DNA of 64,000 nucleotides from assembly GCF_907165205.1 (NCBI RefSeq), contig NC_058189.1, forward strand, positions 49,998,270-50,062,269, given 5' to 3'. Of the stretch, positions 18,976 through 32,502 are shown piece after piece; the first letter of the stretch is position 1, and every line of letters starts with the position of its first letter. The stretch is from Coccinella septempunctata. Taxonomy: Eukaryota > Arthropoda > Insecta > Coleoptera > Coccinellidae. The notes beneath the pieces are model-generated. The model was given only the letters and a program-made list of their open reading frames with translations, was not told the origin of the DNA and searched no databases. The translations under genes were made by a program, and so were the position numbers.

Positions 18976-19879
18976 CGCCCGTTGACCTATACATGCGCAA
19001 ATACCTATTTTTCTCTTTCAGCCTAGTAATAATATGTCCCGTGAACCATGGCGGGTAAGAAGACTTTCTATTTATCGATCTGGGGACACATTGAGAAAAA
19101 ACATTATTCAGAATAGAATAAAACATGTTACAAGCTAAATTGACATCAGTTTGTTCATTCAATAGATCCCAATTGGTGTTGAGGATCGCGTCATAAAGCC
19201 GCGGAAAATCTGCCTTCCTGAAGTTAAAACACTCAAGATTGGCTTTAACACTCTTAATCGGTTTCGAAGTCAATGACAATGAAAATTCCAAGGGGGGGTG
19301 ATGCGCATCGACGGCAACAACAGGAGATAGGGACTCGAGAACAACAATAGAGCATCGAGTGCAGATAAGATCCAAAATCCTGTTTTTAGCATTCAATATC
19401 TTATTTTGCTGGGTGAGTCCGAAAAAGTTAATAAAATTCTCAAGCGCGTCGACTCTGCCATTATGCAGATTTTTATCCCTGCCCGTGATGTACTCCGGTA
19501 TATTGAAATCACCTGTAATTATCAACTTATCGTCTTCATTGCATAAACATGGTAGGCAAGAAAGGGTCCCGAAAATCTCCTCGTAGTGATCGGAGGAGGT
19601 ATTTGGTGGTATATAGATATTAATAATGTAAAAATTTGAGCCTCGAATAGTCAACCTCAACCCGATCACATCGACCCCGGGGAAAACAGCACTCACGGAG
19701 CTGAGATCAAGTGGGGAAGCCAAAAGATTTGAGCACACTGCAATCAGTACACCACCTCCCCTCGTTTTACCCGTGAGGTCAAAGTCTCGATCTTTTCTAA
19801 ACAGAACGTACCGCTCGTTACAAATTTCAGAATCTGAAATATCAGACGACAACCAGGTTTCCGATTGTGGAAATATCAA
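18887..19879 (-). pseudogene. CR1-like endonuclease part, truncated and frameshifted
   Basis: This frame contains ETWLSS, a GGGVLIAV motif, ITGDFNIPE and the DAHHPPLEF end of the apurinic-type endonuclease domain. The usual terminal SDH-type box reads VDAHHPP, so it is diverged. The N-terminal catalytic Asn region is missing by 5' truncation. The frame runs past the RT start and stops at 18887 after a frameshift near 18950; the protein sequence switches to the RT frame there. Confidence 0.82.
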
Positions 19880-20046
19880 AAAAAAATTCTTATTTCAATG
19901 AAACTTTTCGCACTATATTCAACGAATCTGCTTTGGAATGCTACTCTTATTGTGAAGTAGCCTGTATTCAAAGCTCCCGTTCTTATGTAAGTTCAGGTGA
20001 TACCTGAACTACAACTTTTTAACCCAACGATATAGAAGAAAATAAT

Positions 20047-20655
20047 GCAATTCGCAGCCTCTTTTTCCGAGAAACTAATAAGGCCATCAACTGCACTTCT
20101 ATATTCTCTATCTTCTTTTGTTTTTGAGTTATAGGCCAAATTTTAATTTGGGTCATTATCTTCGTTTCTGTTTGTGCTAGGATGTTGAAATGAAAGCATT
20201 ATACACACACTTTGTGACAGCAATCCAGTGGCGTACTATGATTTTTTCCTATAGGTTTATTTGCTGAGCTATAACATAAAGTTGTGTTTTTTCTTATGAA
20301 AACAGTAGTTCAAAATGACTTAGAAAGAATCGCCATTTTTTTACCGTTTCAGAAAAATATCATATATCGCTTTCAGTATTTCTAAGTCATTATAAACTAC
20401 TGTTTTCAAAAAAAAAAAATACATCTTTATGTTATAGCTCAGCACATAAACCTGTAATTATAGTACGCCACTGGATTGCTATCAAAAAAGTGTCTCATGT
20501 TTTTATTTAAACATCCTAGCTTAAACAGAAACGGAGATAATGACCCAACGTGAAATTTTAATTTTGACCTATAACTCGAAAACAAAAGAAGATAGAGGAA
20601 TGCAGTTGATGGAATTACATATCAGTTTCTAGAAAAAAGACGACCGTAATGTGCC
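20047..20655. repeat. Large palindrome, arms of about 280 bp
   Basis: The left arm contains CATCAACTGCACTTC, CTATCTTCTTTTG, GGGTCATTATCTTCG and CCAGTGGCGTACTAT, and the right arm has their reverse complements in reverse order. The centre is near 20335. It looks like a foldback MITE. I could not define its exact ends. Confidence 0.75.
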
Positions 20656-20676
20656 GTTACATATCTCAGTTTGACA

Positions 20677-20936
20677 TACAGGGTGTTTCATGAGTTGTTG
20701 GCCATAGTCTAACGGTAAATGCAGGTCATCCAGGCCTTTCAGAAAACTTGCTTATTTTGTATCGGACCTTCCAGTCCAGAGTTATGGCTATCGCAAATTT
20801 AGGCCAATGGTCATGAATCACCCCGTATCTCCGAAACTAATAGTTTTAGGATATAAAACAAGCAAGTTTTCTGAAAGGTCTGGATGACCTGCATTCATCA
20901 TTAGGCTATGGCCAACGACTCATGAAACACCCTGTA
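20677..20936. mobile_element. Mariner-type MITE, 260-bp near-perfect palindrome
   Basis: The ends TACAGGGTGTTTCATGAG and CTCATGAAACACCCTGTA are inverted. The arms continue through GGCCATAG and GATGACCTGCATT. TA is at the borders. An expanded relative lies at 22034-23350. Confidence 0.85.
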
Positions 20937-22033
20937 TAGAACCAGACAGTATATTGATACTCTTTTAGAACCACGAACAAATCAATAAGAGGAGCATGCT
21001 CTCTGGTGATTTTTCATTTAAGTCTTGCATTAGTATAATCAACTATTCATTATTGGTTCGACAGAGAATTTGCAATACAATAGAATTATTCCCTCAATAA
21101 ATGTAATCGAGCAGCCAAACTCTGTTAATAATATGTAATTGGTAAGGAATGTCTTTGTAATACAGAATCGGAAATTCCCCGTTGGTAAATGCTCTTTAAA
21201 ACTATTGTGAACTCAAATTGAGTACCTACATAGTTAATAGTTACAGTTAATATGAATAACTAGCATACCCCACCAGATGACTAATCAATTCTACTCTATT
21301 CAAGTATTGTCGACTAGCAGGTGGGTCTTCAAATCCGATTATCATTATCATTGTGTTAGCGACGTGAAGATGTCGACTGCAAAATGATTTCTGATCTGGC
21401 AATTGATATATCGTCTGTCGAAATGAGCTCTATTGAATGGTGAAGGGTATACATAGTTATGTTGAATATAGTCGATGAATATTCGGTATCAAAAAGGGTA
21501 TCAACTGTATCTTTTCGACAAAAACCTATAATAAATAATGTTGAATCTAGAAATCAAATTCGAAACTATTGGATCATTCATTCATTCAGATCAATATTTA
21601 ACGCTATGAAACCAAACTAGTTGTTGCCTCATATTCCTTAATAGTTCACAATAAGGTTTTCGAAGAAAACCAAAATCAGTAGGGTGAATAAAAATCCCGC
21701 ACTTTATCGGAATGCCCTAGAAGGAGGGGATTTTTTTCCTTTTATCAATGTATTTCATTTGTAAGCTTTGGACAGTTCGGGAATTATGAGATCAAACTTT
21801 GGAAAGAAATTCTGTACGTCACATGCATCAAAAGCTTATGTGGAAAACTCAGTTAGGTTGAAATAATGATCCTTTGCTAGATATCTATGATACCTTTTAT
21901 TTTATTTGAAATCATAATTTTAATTTATAATGACCCTCCTGCATATTTTTGCACTTGAAATAAATCCCATAACTAATGAATATATTTCATAGTTCTCTCT
22001 ATCTATCACTGACAATAAACAGTAATATATTTT
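20937..22033. other. No gene or repeat recognised
   Basis: AT-rich intervening DNA. I see nothing I can support. Confidence 0.4.
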
Positions 22034-23350
22034 TACAGGGCGTTTCACGAGCGGTTTGCCAAAGGCTAATGGTGAAGCAGGGTCATCTAGGCCTTTCAGA
22101 AAAGTTGCTTATTTTGTAACCAAAGACCATTAGATTCAGAATGATTTATGGATTTCGGCTAAAATTTTCGATATCCATAACTTGGGAACGAGTAGCTCGT
22201 TTTTGATGAAAGCTTGTGAGCTCGTTTACTTCCAATAGCCCTTCTAGATGATACAGGCAGTTTGCAGATTATCAGCACAGAAATCAAAATGTTGAGATTT
22301 ATTTTTCAAATATCAAAATCAATATACTCTATATCAGTTGAAGAATTTATGTTTTCAGAATTGAAAAACATATTTTTTTCAATCAAATTAAATTTTCTCT
22401 TCGCATGGCACCCTCGTTCCAAAAGAGAAACTAACGAACGAAATCATATTTCAGGTTCATTTTTGACAATACCGTCCTGTTTTCGATTATTTAGTTATAA
22501 TTTTCAATGCCATCTGTCGACATTTTGAATAACTAATGTCCTCTTTTCAATTATTTATTGTACTGAATCATCAAAAAAAAAACAAATGTTCAAGTAGGCT
22601 GCCTGAAAATTATATTTGAAAAATGTACTATTGAACTATGAATTCTTTCAAAATTTTCATCTGCCTATAGGCAGATGACGGGTGATATCTTTCTTCGAAA
22701 TCAAAGCAAACATGCATACTCACGGAATAATACATTTTTCTAGATCGTACTTATCCGTCATTCTATCTAATATTCTATAATTTTGAAAGAATTCATAGTT
22801 CAATAATATAATTGTTCAAATATATTTTTTACACAACGTGCTTGAACACTTGGAGTGTTGATGTCTCAGAATGAAAAATAATTGAAGGGAGGGCTTTTGC
22901 TATCCAAAATAACGGCAGGTGGCAATAAAAATTCTACCTTAAAAATTGAAAACAGGATCGTAAATTCTCAAAAATTAACATGCAATATGATTTCCTTCAT
23001 TCGTTTTTCTTTTGTAACAAGCGAGAACAAAAGTTTTTCAACTGATCCAGAAAATATAGAATTTGATATTTGAAAGATAAGATATGAGAGATATGCATCT
23101 GCTGAATTGACATTGCAGCTGTATTCTTGGAGGGTTATTGGAAAGTCAACGAGCCCACAAAATTTCATTAACATCGGACCACTCATTCTCACGTGATAGA
23201 TATCGAAAATTAAGGCCAAAACACATAAATCACCCTGTATCTCCGAAAACTAATGGCCTAAAGTACAAAAGATAAAAGAAGCAACTTTCCTGAAAGGCCT
23301 AGCAGATGAGCTGCATTCACCACAATCTGGCCATTTGAAAACGAAACAGA
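22034..23350. mobile_element. 1.3-kb foldback relative of the 20677 MITE
   Basis: The left start TACAGGGCGTTTCACGAG and the right arm (CTTTCCTGAAAGGCCTAG at about 23290) match the 20677 family. Long diverged inverted arms follow: 22140-22350 pairs with 23050-23230, sharing TTTTCGATATC, CTCGTT and TTTCAAATATCAAA. The middle (22550-22960) is unrelated loop sequence. The right terminus is eroded. Confidence 0.65.
22627..22808. repeat. Inverted repeat inside the loop of the 22034 element
   Basis: TGAACTATGAATTCTTTCAA is mirrored at 22779-22803, arms of about 25-30 bases. It is probably a small nested MITE. Confidence 0.6.
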
Positions 23351-24267
23351 GCCATTTACGGGCGAATTGGCCACATTGGTTGAAAACGCCGAGACAGGTC
23401 GATTTTTTTTTGAGGTGGACACTTTTTGACGCATAATTAACTAGTGAAATCGCCATTCATTTGAATCACCTGATTCTGACAAATATCTCTATTCTCAAGT
23501 TCAGTTTAAAAAATTTTTCATTACATGATTGAGTTAGGAAGATAAAATGATGTTGAATTTAATCTCTTTAACTACCCTTTTGCTAAGATCTATTTTGACA
23601 CCCAACAATGGAAATTCTGGCGGATATAGTAACAGAAATATATCACATTTTCCATACATTGTGAACAAAGAAGTGGAGGGAAGAGAATTTTCTCGTTGCC
23701 AGTGGTGATTTATTATTTCATACCCCGAATTCCTGCGAGAGTTGTTGAGATATGATAAAACATTTTCCATCCGAGCGATGTTGATTTCAGTGTAACAAGA
23801 ATATATGTACCTACAGTTTTCACATGAAAACTAATCATTTCCGAAAGCGAAACTGAAAGGACATATGAAACATTTTGAAATAGAAATTTCGGAGCTTCAG
23901 CGAATCCAATACACAGTAATTTCTAGTTGTTCGAAAACAAATAATATTAAGTTGGCGTTTTGTGAAAATATAAGTTGTTCAAAACCACGACAAGTGTTTC
24001 GCTATCACAGTAGCTTCAGGAGAATGAAGGTAAACTACACGTCGTAAATGTCCGTTCTTGCGTTTTTTATGGCAGGAGATTCAAAGGGACTAAGTGAGCT
24101 CAAAACTATCAATTCGAACTTGGTGAACTGTACCGACGATTTGATATTCTCGTCTTTCTCGAAATGATTGTGAATATAAAATAAACAATCTTTAGTAAAA
24201 CTCCCATCACTTCCCTAGTGTTTTCGACGCACTTTCTAGCTCGCAAGAGATACTTTGGAAATTGTGC
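23351..24267. other. No gene or repeat recognised
   Basis: AT-rich DNA with only short random frames. Confidence 0.4.
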
Positions 24268-24770
24268 CATATTTTAAGTTTTCATAATGAGCTGTGCCCC
24301 TGAAAATATGAAAAAAAAACTTTTTTTACGAAACGTTCAAATATTCATTAGATAGCGTCCAACCTACTTACAAGATTTCGGTTCCTTGAAATCTTGGTAC
24401 GTATAATGGTCATAATGAGAAAACTGGAAGACGTGGGTGATGTCTTGTGTTCGAAAAGATTTATCAAATAAATGGAAAACTATTTTCCGAAATTAATGTC
24501 ATTTCATAAAACCGTTTGTGAGAACTGAAAATAGCCTTTTTTATGGTTTTTTAACACTCTATGTTTTTTGAACCGAGCCGATTCGGAAAAAAATGGTTAA
24601 GGAAAAAAGAAAAACATCAAGAATCAACATTTTTTTATGGTTGTTAAACAGATTGATTGTATCTTTTAAACTGAGCCGATTCGGAAAAAATGATGAAGGA
24701 AAGAAGTGTTTCTTTTAACCTCAAGAATCTACTGTTAAAATTTTTATACGAGTCTAAGGCTCAACCTGTC
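24268..24770 (+). mobile_element. S3: copy of mariner-type MITE family S, left end truncated
   Basis: It contains the family signature TTCATTAGATAGCGTCC and the inverted CCGATTCGG. It ends near GGCTCAACCTGTC. The segment around the CGAGCCGATTCGG motif occurs twice in a row (24574 and 24672). Confidence 0.65.
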
Positions 24771-27429
24771 TCTATAGTTTTCGCAGTGGAAGTGCATCGC
24801 AGGAAGCAGGCATTTCCAGCATCTTTTGTGAAAAAATCAAAGTTGCAAAAAGGTACATGATATAACTTCTGTTTTTTGTTATAAAAATAGCAGCTTCTCG
24901 TTCACTAGCGATTTTCCCGAAATTAGTTAGAGCTACGAAAATTTGTCATAAAAATCTGCAAATGAAACAAGAAATGAATTCATTTTTGAAAAAATATTAC
25001 CGTAGAATGTCAAATTATGTAGAAAATTCAGCTCACTGCATACTTGCAACTTTCAGCTCATGCTGCTTGTTTGTAGCACGAATGCTCATTAAACCATTCT
25101 ATAGCTATAATACTGAATTGCTTAGGATTAATTGGTAGTAATTGGACATCTATTTTGGATATTACAATACAGTTATTGTTGCATTGTCAGATGCGATAGC
25201 CTAATTGATGAATTTTTCGATTGACGAACGTTGTTCCATGCATGCTGCAAAATGGCGAAAGCATTGAGAGAAAGCTCGTCAGTAGCAATCATATCATTTT
25301 TGTTTATTTTATCGTTTCTTGAAAAATTTTCATCTCGATTGAAAGGCAATTATCGCACTTCGATTATCAAAGGCAGTTCAGAAATCTTTCGTTAATTGGA
25401 CATACTTTTCGCTATATTGGGTGAATTTACAAATCGTTTCATGATAAATAATATATTTTCTTCAGATCATGAATGCAAGAGCAATAATTATACCTATAGA
25501 TGCGATCGAAATAAAATGAGCGTCCAATTTTCTGACTGTGTATAATATTGTTACGTACATTCTTCAAATCCATTCACTGAGTATGCATTAATAGAAATTT
25601 GAGTTTCGATAAAGTGTAATGACAAGAATTCGATAAATATTTGTCCAAATTAGTATAGCATCTTTGATACAAATATAGCTTCTTATGACTGAGAACCTGT
25701 TCTATGAACAAATTGAAAATACAGATTTTCTGCTGCAGTTTCGAATAAAATCGAAAATGTAATATTGGTAATTTGGTGATATTAATATTACAGAAGTTTT
25801 TATTTCCATTGATTCTGATTTTCGAATAGCTCAACATGAATACCAGAGGATGGAAGTTGGATAACATTCTGAATAACCAATCTACTGTTTTTTGAATTTT
25901 TCAAAGTTCAAGAATGAATTAACAGGCTTATAAAATTTCTTAGGCTATTGCATTGAATTAGTTATTCAATCAACTAGGTTATTTATGAAAGCGATTAATT
26001 ATTGAGATATTACGTTAATGTTCGAGATCATTAATCGCTCAATTAATAAACGAGTTGATTATAAGATTTTTCCGACCACATTTCGAATTGAATGTGAATT
26101 CTTGTTTGCAAAAATTTTCTCTCGATATCTAGTCAAATTTGACACCTTAAAATTTTCATATCGGAATGTTGATATTTATGCGGCTGATCGAACATTTCGA
26201 GAAGTTCATAGAGGGCATATTCGAGTTGTGACATTTTGAGTAAATCACATTGATATCATTCCCTATTATATCTGTTGAAGAATGTGTGGAGCTGGTGGAA
26301 GCTGGAGTTGTAGTACATAGATTAATTGATTACTCTTTAACCATCATAATTTTTCCTCCACAATTCATCTCTTCTCAATTCACCCTCTAGGTACTACGGA
26401 AATCAATACGACATACAAATGAGATAATTATTTGGAAAGCTGCTGAATACTCGATGTTCGATTACCCATGACAATAATGCATTAATAGGAAATTAACCAA
26501 TAAAATGGTTCATTAACAGCTAATTTCGTATACGTTAAACAGTGCTATTATTAAGAGGTCGGCGGAAAAAAAATTTTAATCGTCAATAAAATGACAAATC
26601 CGACTTAAAAAGTCTCTTTTGGCGTTTCAGATAAACTTACTGTATATTTAATATTCAGTATATCATACACATACACAATTGATTTCAGAAGAAAATAGTA
26701 GTTCGATTCTGATTGTTTATTTATGGGTCAAGTTTGTATTTTCGATCACAATATTAATTAATGATCCTTTCCGGCAAATCATCTCCGAGATGAAAACATT
26801 TCATCTGGATATGAGTAATGCTTCGATTTCCTATATAGAGCATTGAACAAATTTTTTTCAATGCAATATTCATCTTTCAGCCTTCGTTGTTTACTTCATA
26901 AAGTATATATCAGCTGGGATTGCTAAAGAACTCTTCGAAAAGTTTCAGAGGGTGCGTAGGGAACAGTGAATAACTGATAAAGAACAACTCTATCCACGTC
27001 TTTTTTATTGTCAACTACTTCCGCTCGGAAAAATGAGATTACTGAAAGTCTTTTGAAGCTTCGTCCAGGTTTCGGGGACAATATGTATATAAGTATATAC
27101 ATATATCAAATGGAAAAATTCAAATAAATGTCTGTATTGAAATGAAATTTTATTTAGAATTCTCGTTCTCAGAGTTCCATCTCTGTAACTATGAAGTTCG
27201 AAACGTTAACGATGATTTAATGAATATTTTTTGATAATTTTATTATTCCCAAACATATTCCCCACCTGCGAGAAGAATGTACAAATAGTATCCTGCTAAT
27301 TTCATTATGGTAGTGAACCTTTTTATAATGTTATGAATGTAAGTGTTATCATAAGGAACATCAATTAAAATGAAGTAATAAGATAGCTATTCTGACATGC
27401 CAGTACACAAAGTAAATTAGCTGTTTCAT
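24771..27429. other. Long AT-rich stretch without recognised feature
   Basis: This is the longest featureless stretch in the window. All frames are short. I see no repeats, splice-bounded exons or RNA genes that I can support. Confidence 0.4.
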
Positions 27430-28190
27430 TCTGGAAATTTACAGTTCAAGTCTCCGATACAGATTTTCGGGTTTGTTTTTTTCAGTTATGTTGTATCTTT
27501 CTTTCTGTGGCAAATCTTTTCATCTTTTCTGGTGACTTTACATTCTTCGGAGTTATGGCTTCCTAAATATTTCACACATTTGTACGGGAAGAAGCTTTTT
27601 TTTTACGTATCCGTATCATTCGCTTGTGAAACCTTCTTTTTGGGTTCGATTACAATACAGAGATTGTGGAATCGTTTGATGTCGGATATTTCGTTCTTTT
27701 AAGTTTTACCAGATATAATGGTATCTGCTTCCTCGTTTTGTTTGCCGCCGTTCTTGACACTTCAGCAGCTGAAATTCCTTGGAAATACAGCTGGTACTTG
27801 ATCATTGAAGATCAACGTCTATTGGTAGATGTCTTATGACGCCGTAAATATTCTTTCTTTTTTCAATCTGATGAGTGAAATATTCTTCGCCATGTCGGAG
27901 AATTTGTTCAAAGGTATTTCTATAGTAATCTACGGATGGAGCTATAATCCTTATTTCCTTTTTGACGATGACAAAGACGATGTGAAACAATTCAAGAAAA
28001 AGGGGACAAAAAAGTCAACCTGATGTCTTTTGTAGAAACAACGATCTTAGGGACCTGGACTCCACACAAAACGACTCCAACTTTGTGAACTAACTACCAG
28101 AATCAGTATGCCGTCAACTTCACTTGTGCGCAGGAGTCAGGAGTAGCACTAACACGTCCATTTGCAAGAACATCTGACCAACTATTCTAG
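27430..28190 (-). pseudogene. Decayed, internally deleted Jockey element copy
   Basis: 27435-27480 matches the endonuclease of element A (TCCGATACAGATTTTCGGGTTTG). 27530-27990 matches its ORF1, with IRHLPIDVDLQ and the PRE_C2HC area still readable in the minus frame at 27990-27802. 28030-28165 matches the 5' leader (ACGATCTTAGG..CTGGACTC, then AGCACTAACACGTC). Stops, frameshifts and a large deletion between endonuclease and ORF1 make it dead. The 5' end appears to be complete. Confidence 0.75.
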
Positions 28191-28982
28191 AGGTTGGAGA
28201 GGGAGTAGTGAAATATGAAAACATATTTATTGAAGTATTGTTGTTGGATATACAGGTCTACTTTCCAGCTCATAAGTTGAGCTCAAAAGGTCGTTGTCCA
28301 TACTATAACTTCTGCACTCAATGCAGATACATATTAACGTTTTGCATGATTAACAAAATAATTTTGGTTTCCATCTCGGTTGTTTTGTTAACTCTTCATT
28401 CTTATACTGGAAAATAATCCGGTCTGTTGACTGAACTATGCTTATTATCCAAAATATAATTGATTGCAAGAAGAACATCGATTCCGGATATCTCAAATTG
28501 AATACATGCCTCATTTATCTCGAATTTCCATCGAAATCATGTATCTGTGAAATTTATGTAAAACAGGATAATGTAGTACGGGTCAACGCTAACCATTAAT
28601 AGGGTAGCAACTCCGATAAAAGGAGATATGTCTGTTAAGTTTGGATCCAATTTATGCACTACTCCACTAATCTCTTGAACACCAATTACGAGTATATCCG
28701 AATTAGACCATTATGTCTTAGTGAGAATAATACTCGAGTCATCCTTCAATTATTCAGATTTTCTACACATCAACTCAAACCTGAAGATGCTATTGTATGT
28801 AACATTTACCGTGGTTTGAAAACTCATTTCATAAAAATCGGTAATCTGTTTTAAGTTAATTTAGTTCTTTTATTGTTGAGTCATTATTTTCATTATCACG
28901 CCTAATAAAATGGAAATATCTGTCAAAATATTAACTTATTAACTATTTCATGAAAATATGACAGGAGGATATGAGTCATACA
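28191..28982. other. No gene or repeat recognised
   Basis: AT-rich sequence; nothing supported. Confidence 0.4.
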
Positions 28983-29640
28983 GCGTGGCCCAACGAAAAC
29001 TTAACACCTCGATTTTCTGGCTTTAAAATGAAAATGTGGAAATTTGCTCGGACCCGTCAATATCTGATTCGAGGGGAAACAACTTTTTCGCTCTTTGCAT
29101 CCCCGTAACTGCAACCCCCTAATGGGGGTGAGCACAACATCTTGATTTTGAATAGGGGTGTGAGGTGTTGCGATACCTCATGTTGAAGATCTTATCGAGT
29201 ACTGTCAGATCCTGAAATTTCGCTTCAAAATTTCCATCGATAACGAAATGACAGGTAACATAGTGGAAGGGTAGGTAGTTACTTTTATGATTAGTTCAGT
29301 AAATGCTGGAAATGGTGACCATTCACGTCCATGCAGTAATGCAGGTAGTTTGCTCAAGATTTCTGGTGTAATTTGACGGCATGCATTTGATACGAGTTCG
29401 CAAATCATCCAGTGACTCTAGCTGGGTAGCGAAAATCTTAGATTTCAGGTGACCTCATAGAAAAAAAAACTAGTGGAGCCAGATCAGGTGATCTGGGTGA
29501 CCACTCATTTTGTCCCCTTCTTGCAATCCAGGCGTGAGGAAAATTTTCATTTAAGAACTGACGCACCGATTGAACGAAAGGTGGTGCGCCATCTTGTTGT
29601 AAAATGATCGTTTGATGGTGCATTCTCCAACACTTGCACG
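28983..29640 (-). mobile_element. Truncated Tc1/mariner-type element
   Basis: The right (3') end of the transposase lies toward a mariner-like terminus, TACAGCGTGGCCCAACG, at about 28981. The opposite end and the N-terminal half of the gene are missing, so no inverted partner is seen. Confidence 0.55.
29205..29625 (-). pseudogene. Tc1/mariner-type transposase, C-terminal catalytic fragment
   Basis: The minus frame at 29623-29438 reads LQQDGAPPFVQSVRQFLNE then NEWSPRSPDLAPL, which are the second catalytic Asp and the region of the third acidic residue of a DDE/D transposase. A frameshift or stop near 29435 separates this from a second frame (29408-29205) with VSNACRQITPEIL, the usual C-terminus of the same family. 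The first catalytic Asp and DNA-binding domain are absent. Confidence 0.75.
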
Positions 29641-30573
29641 AGGTCTGGAAAGCTGAACTTGTAAACTATTCGTCAGTCCCGAGATTTCACAAGTTACACC
29701 TGAGATCTCTCGCAGCAGAGGTTGTATAAGTTCGAGAGGGTGTTATTAATAAAACATGAATTCATTTGAATTCAATCTGGTTGATGCATGAATCCTGATA
29801 CTCTTCACATACCTACACCGTGTATATATTCATTACTCGCCCTAATGAACCTATCATTGGGAGCTATATTCCTTCGTGTCGCTTTATGTTCGTCATATTG
29901 AGTTGATTATAACTATCGATTTTCATTTTGTATAATTATAAGTTACATGAAGAGCAACGTGATTCTCTACCTAGAAAATCTTATTACTTACCTCCATTAA
30001 CAGGCGTTACTGTTATGAGAACAGAACTTTACATGATGTATATATTGTATTAATAAATAATTTCGAATAAATTTAGGCCACGATACATGAGTCAAGAAGA
30101 AGAGTTTCTTATTCGAAATTCATCAGAATTTTTGAGTACTTTTATTTTGTTAGTGATTTTGAAGCGTTTTGAGCTCTATTTGAACTCTTGAAATAATGTT
30201 TTTTTTACTTAAATGAATCAATGATAATATGAATATGGACGCATCATACATACATATTGAAATGGATACCTGTATTATAGTGGGTGTGAATGAATAGTTA
30301 ATTTAAGGAGTGATTCCTTGTCCTGCTCAGATGGCATCTAAATCACAATTTTCAAGTGTTTCAGAAACCAATGAACTGACGGTAATGTCCCATATAATAG
30401 AATGTCTACTGAAACCCATTTGTGCTCGCATTTGTGTCGGTTTTCTATCTTCTGAAAAAAAAAATGCTTTTCAGGTTTCATCATTGATAGAGGGTAGTAT
30501 TTAAGCATTGGTTGCTCGAAAAAAGTGGATTGTATGAAAGCCCCAAACAATTTTTAAATTTTTCGCTACTATT
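29641..30573. other. No gene or repeat recognised
   Basis: AT-rich sequence; nothing supported. Confidence 0.4.
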
Positions 30574-31122
30574 ATACAGGGTGATTCATAACTATTGGGA
30601 CATAGGCTAAGGGCAGATTGTTTGGACCAAAATATGGCGATAGGACCAAATATACCTCAGTAAAATATTGCTGTGGAAAAAGATAGAGGGCGTTAAAGTT
30701 GAATTTTTTTTTCGTTTTTTGCTAATAATTTCACTGTATATTTTTTCATCCGTTTTCAAGAAAAACATAATTGAACAGTTCAGAGCATCAGAAGGGGATT
30801 TGAAGTAACGATTTAGTTATTTCATTTATTTATTTCGACGATAAAGCATAATTAAAAACAATGTAACATAAAAAGAATAAACTTAAATCAAATGTTCTAC
30901 GTGGCCTCCTGCGACTTCTATGCCTTTTCTAATTCTTTTAATAAAGGACTTTCGAACTTCGAAGAAAAAATTATTCTGTCCCCTTATAAAAAATTCCACT
31001 TTAACGTCCTCTATCTTTTTCCACAGCAATATTTTATTGAGGTATATATGGTCCTATCGCCATATTTTGGTCCAAACAATCTGCCCTTAGCCTATGTCCC
31101 AATAGTTATGAATCACCCTTTA
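30574..31122. mobile_element. Mariner-type foldback MITE, 0.55 kb
   Basis: Ends TACAGGGTGATTCATAAC and GTTATGAATCACCC are inverted, followed by about 130-base arms (GGACATAGGCTAAGGGCAG, ATGGCGATAGGACC, AAAGATAGAGG). The centre of about 250 bases is unique. TA is at both ends. The right end abuts family-S copy S4. Confidence 0.82.
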
Positions 31123-31625
31123 TATACAGGACGAGTCTTTCACTCGTACAAATGTTTTAAGAGTAAATCCTTGAGGTAGAAAGAAACACTTTTTTTATAC
31201 TTTTTTTTACGAATCGGCTCGGTTTAAAATATACAGACTGTTGAAAAACCATGAAAAAAGTTTCATCGAATGAAATGAATTTCGGAATATAGTTTTTCAT
31301 TTATCTGATTAATCTTTTTCGAATACAAGATATCAGTGAAATCACCTAGGTCTTTTCTCATCATGACCATTACGTACCATAAAAACAACAAAAATTCAAG
31401 AACCCAACTCTTGGAACTAAATTTGACGCTATCTAATGAATATTCGAACGTTTTGTAAAATAAAAGTTCATATTTTCTCGTATAATACGCCATTTTCGAG
31501 TAATTTGATGTTCAAAATTAAAGTATCTGTGATATTCGGAAAATTGGGTACCTACTTTGGCTAAATGCAACTCTATCTAAAGGATCTTTTCATCAGGGTC
31601 GAATCGGAAAATATGAACTTTGGTA
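31123..31625 (-). mobile_element. S4: copy of mariner-type MITE family S, distal end missing
   Basis: It starts TATACAGGACGAGTC and matches S1 in reverse, including GACGCTATCTAATGAAT and GGTACCTACTTTGGCTAAATG. It lacks the terminal part beyond about 31625. Confidence 0.68.
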
Positions 31626-32502
31626 CTTTTTTGAGTGTGGCTTAAAGATGAGGTCATCTAGCGCCAATTTTCAATTCCAATGATGGAAATGATACACATA
31701 TGAGTAATTAATGAAAAATATTTGAGGATGTGGTTTGTAGTGAAGATTTTTAGCAAAAATCCACCCTTATTTTGAGGTAATTCAGTGTATTTTCTTCCGT
31801 TATCGGTTCTAATCAACATATTTCAATTCCAATTCAGGATTCAGACATCTCTGGAAACCGTTAATATTCCGGACCGTTTTTGTCTCTTTTTTACTTCTCA
31901 AAAACGATGTAGCACTGTGAAAAACATCCTGGATTTGGGTATGACCTAGTTTTTTTTCCTCCGTACCCATACATAAGGCACAGAAAAGACATTTTATCGA
32001 CGCGATTTTCCTATTTTTTGCACATAAGCGACATACCGTTTCCGCGCACCGCAGGTGGGCATAAAAAAAGATGTTACCCGCCGGTCTCTCATTCGGTATT
32101 GAGTAATCATTCACTATTTGGTTTTCACGCTGTTTGGTGTTCAAGGGCTCATTCAGTTTTATTTCTTGCTTTGCATTCAATAAAAGTGGGCTTAAAGGTA
32201 GTCTTTTAGTCGGTATTTTTGCTCAACTTCCATAGAACTGCTATTTCTACTGTTTTCTCGAGGCGTATTCGTTCTGCGCAAGGTGTAGCTCCAAGATTAT
32301 TCAACTTGTCGCTTACTCGAGGGGTAACAACGTGCACGCCAGAGCAACCGTTGAGACCGACGTCAACGAGAGGCCGTGTAGCGATAAGACAACACTCATT
32401 GTTAACTTGAAACCTCAGTCATTCCGACCTGGCTTCCTGGCTTGCTGGTCGTAGACCCGTGACTCACTGAGAGCAGGAAAGGAGGGACATCCAGTTCTGA
32501 CC
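31626..32502. other. Moderately GC-rich block, possible LTR remnant
   Basis: From about 31990 the sequence is richer in GC than its surroundings. It has an AATAAA at 32179 and short non-homologous frames. Further on, CCGTAACA followed by TTTGACGCTC (about 32717-32733) resembles an LTR end plus primer-binding site. I found no matching second LTR and no coding region, so this is only a suggestion. Confidence 0.2.

Larger units (their letters stand above)
16902..19885 (-). mobile_element. CR1/Jockey-group non-LTR retrotransposon, 5'-truncated
   Basis: It reads on the minus strand: endonuclease (19879 to about 18950), RT (to 17140), 3' UTR, and an A-rich TAAA/TAAAA tail at about 16902-16935. The 5' end is missing, since the endonuclease starts partway in. 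One frameshift separates the endonuclease and RT frames. Family assignment rests on RT motifs and the tail type. Confidence 0.85.
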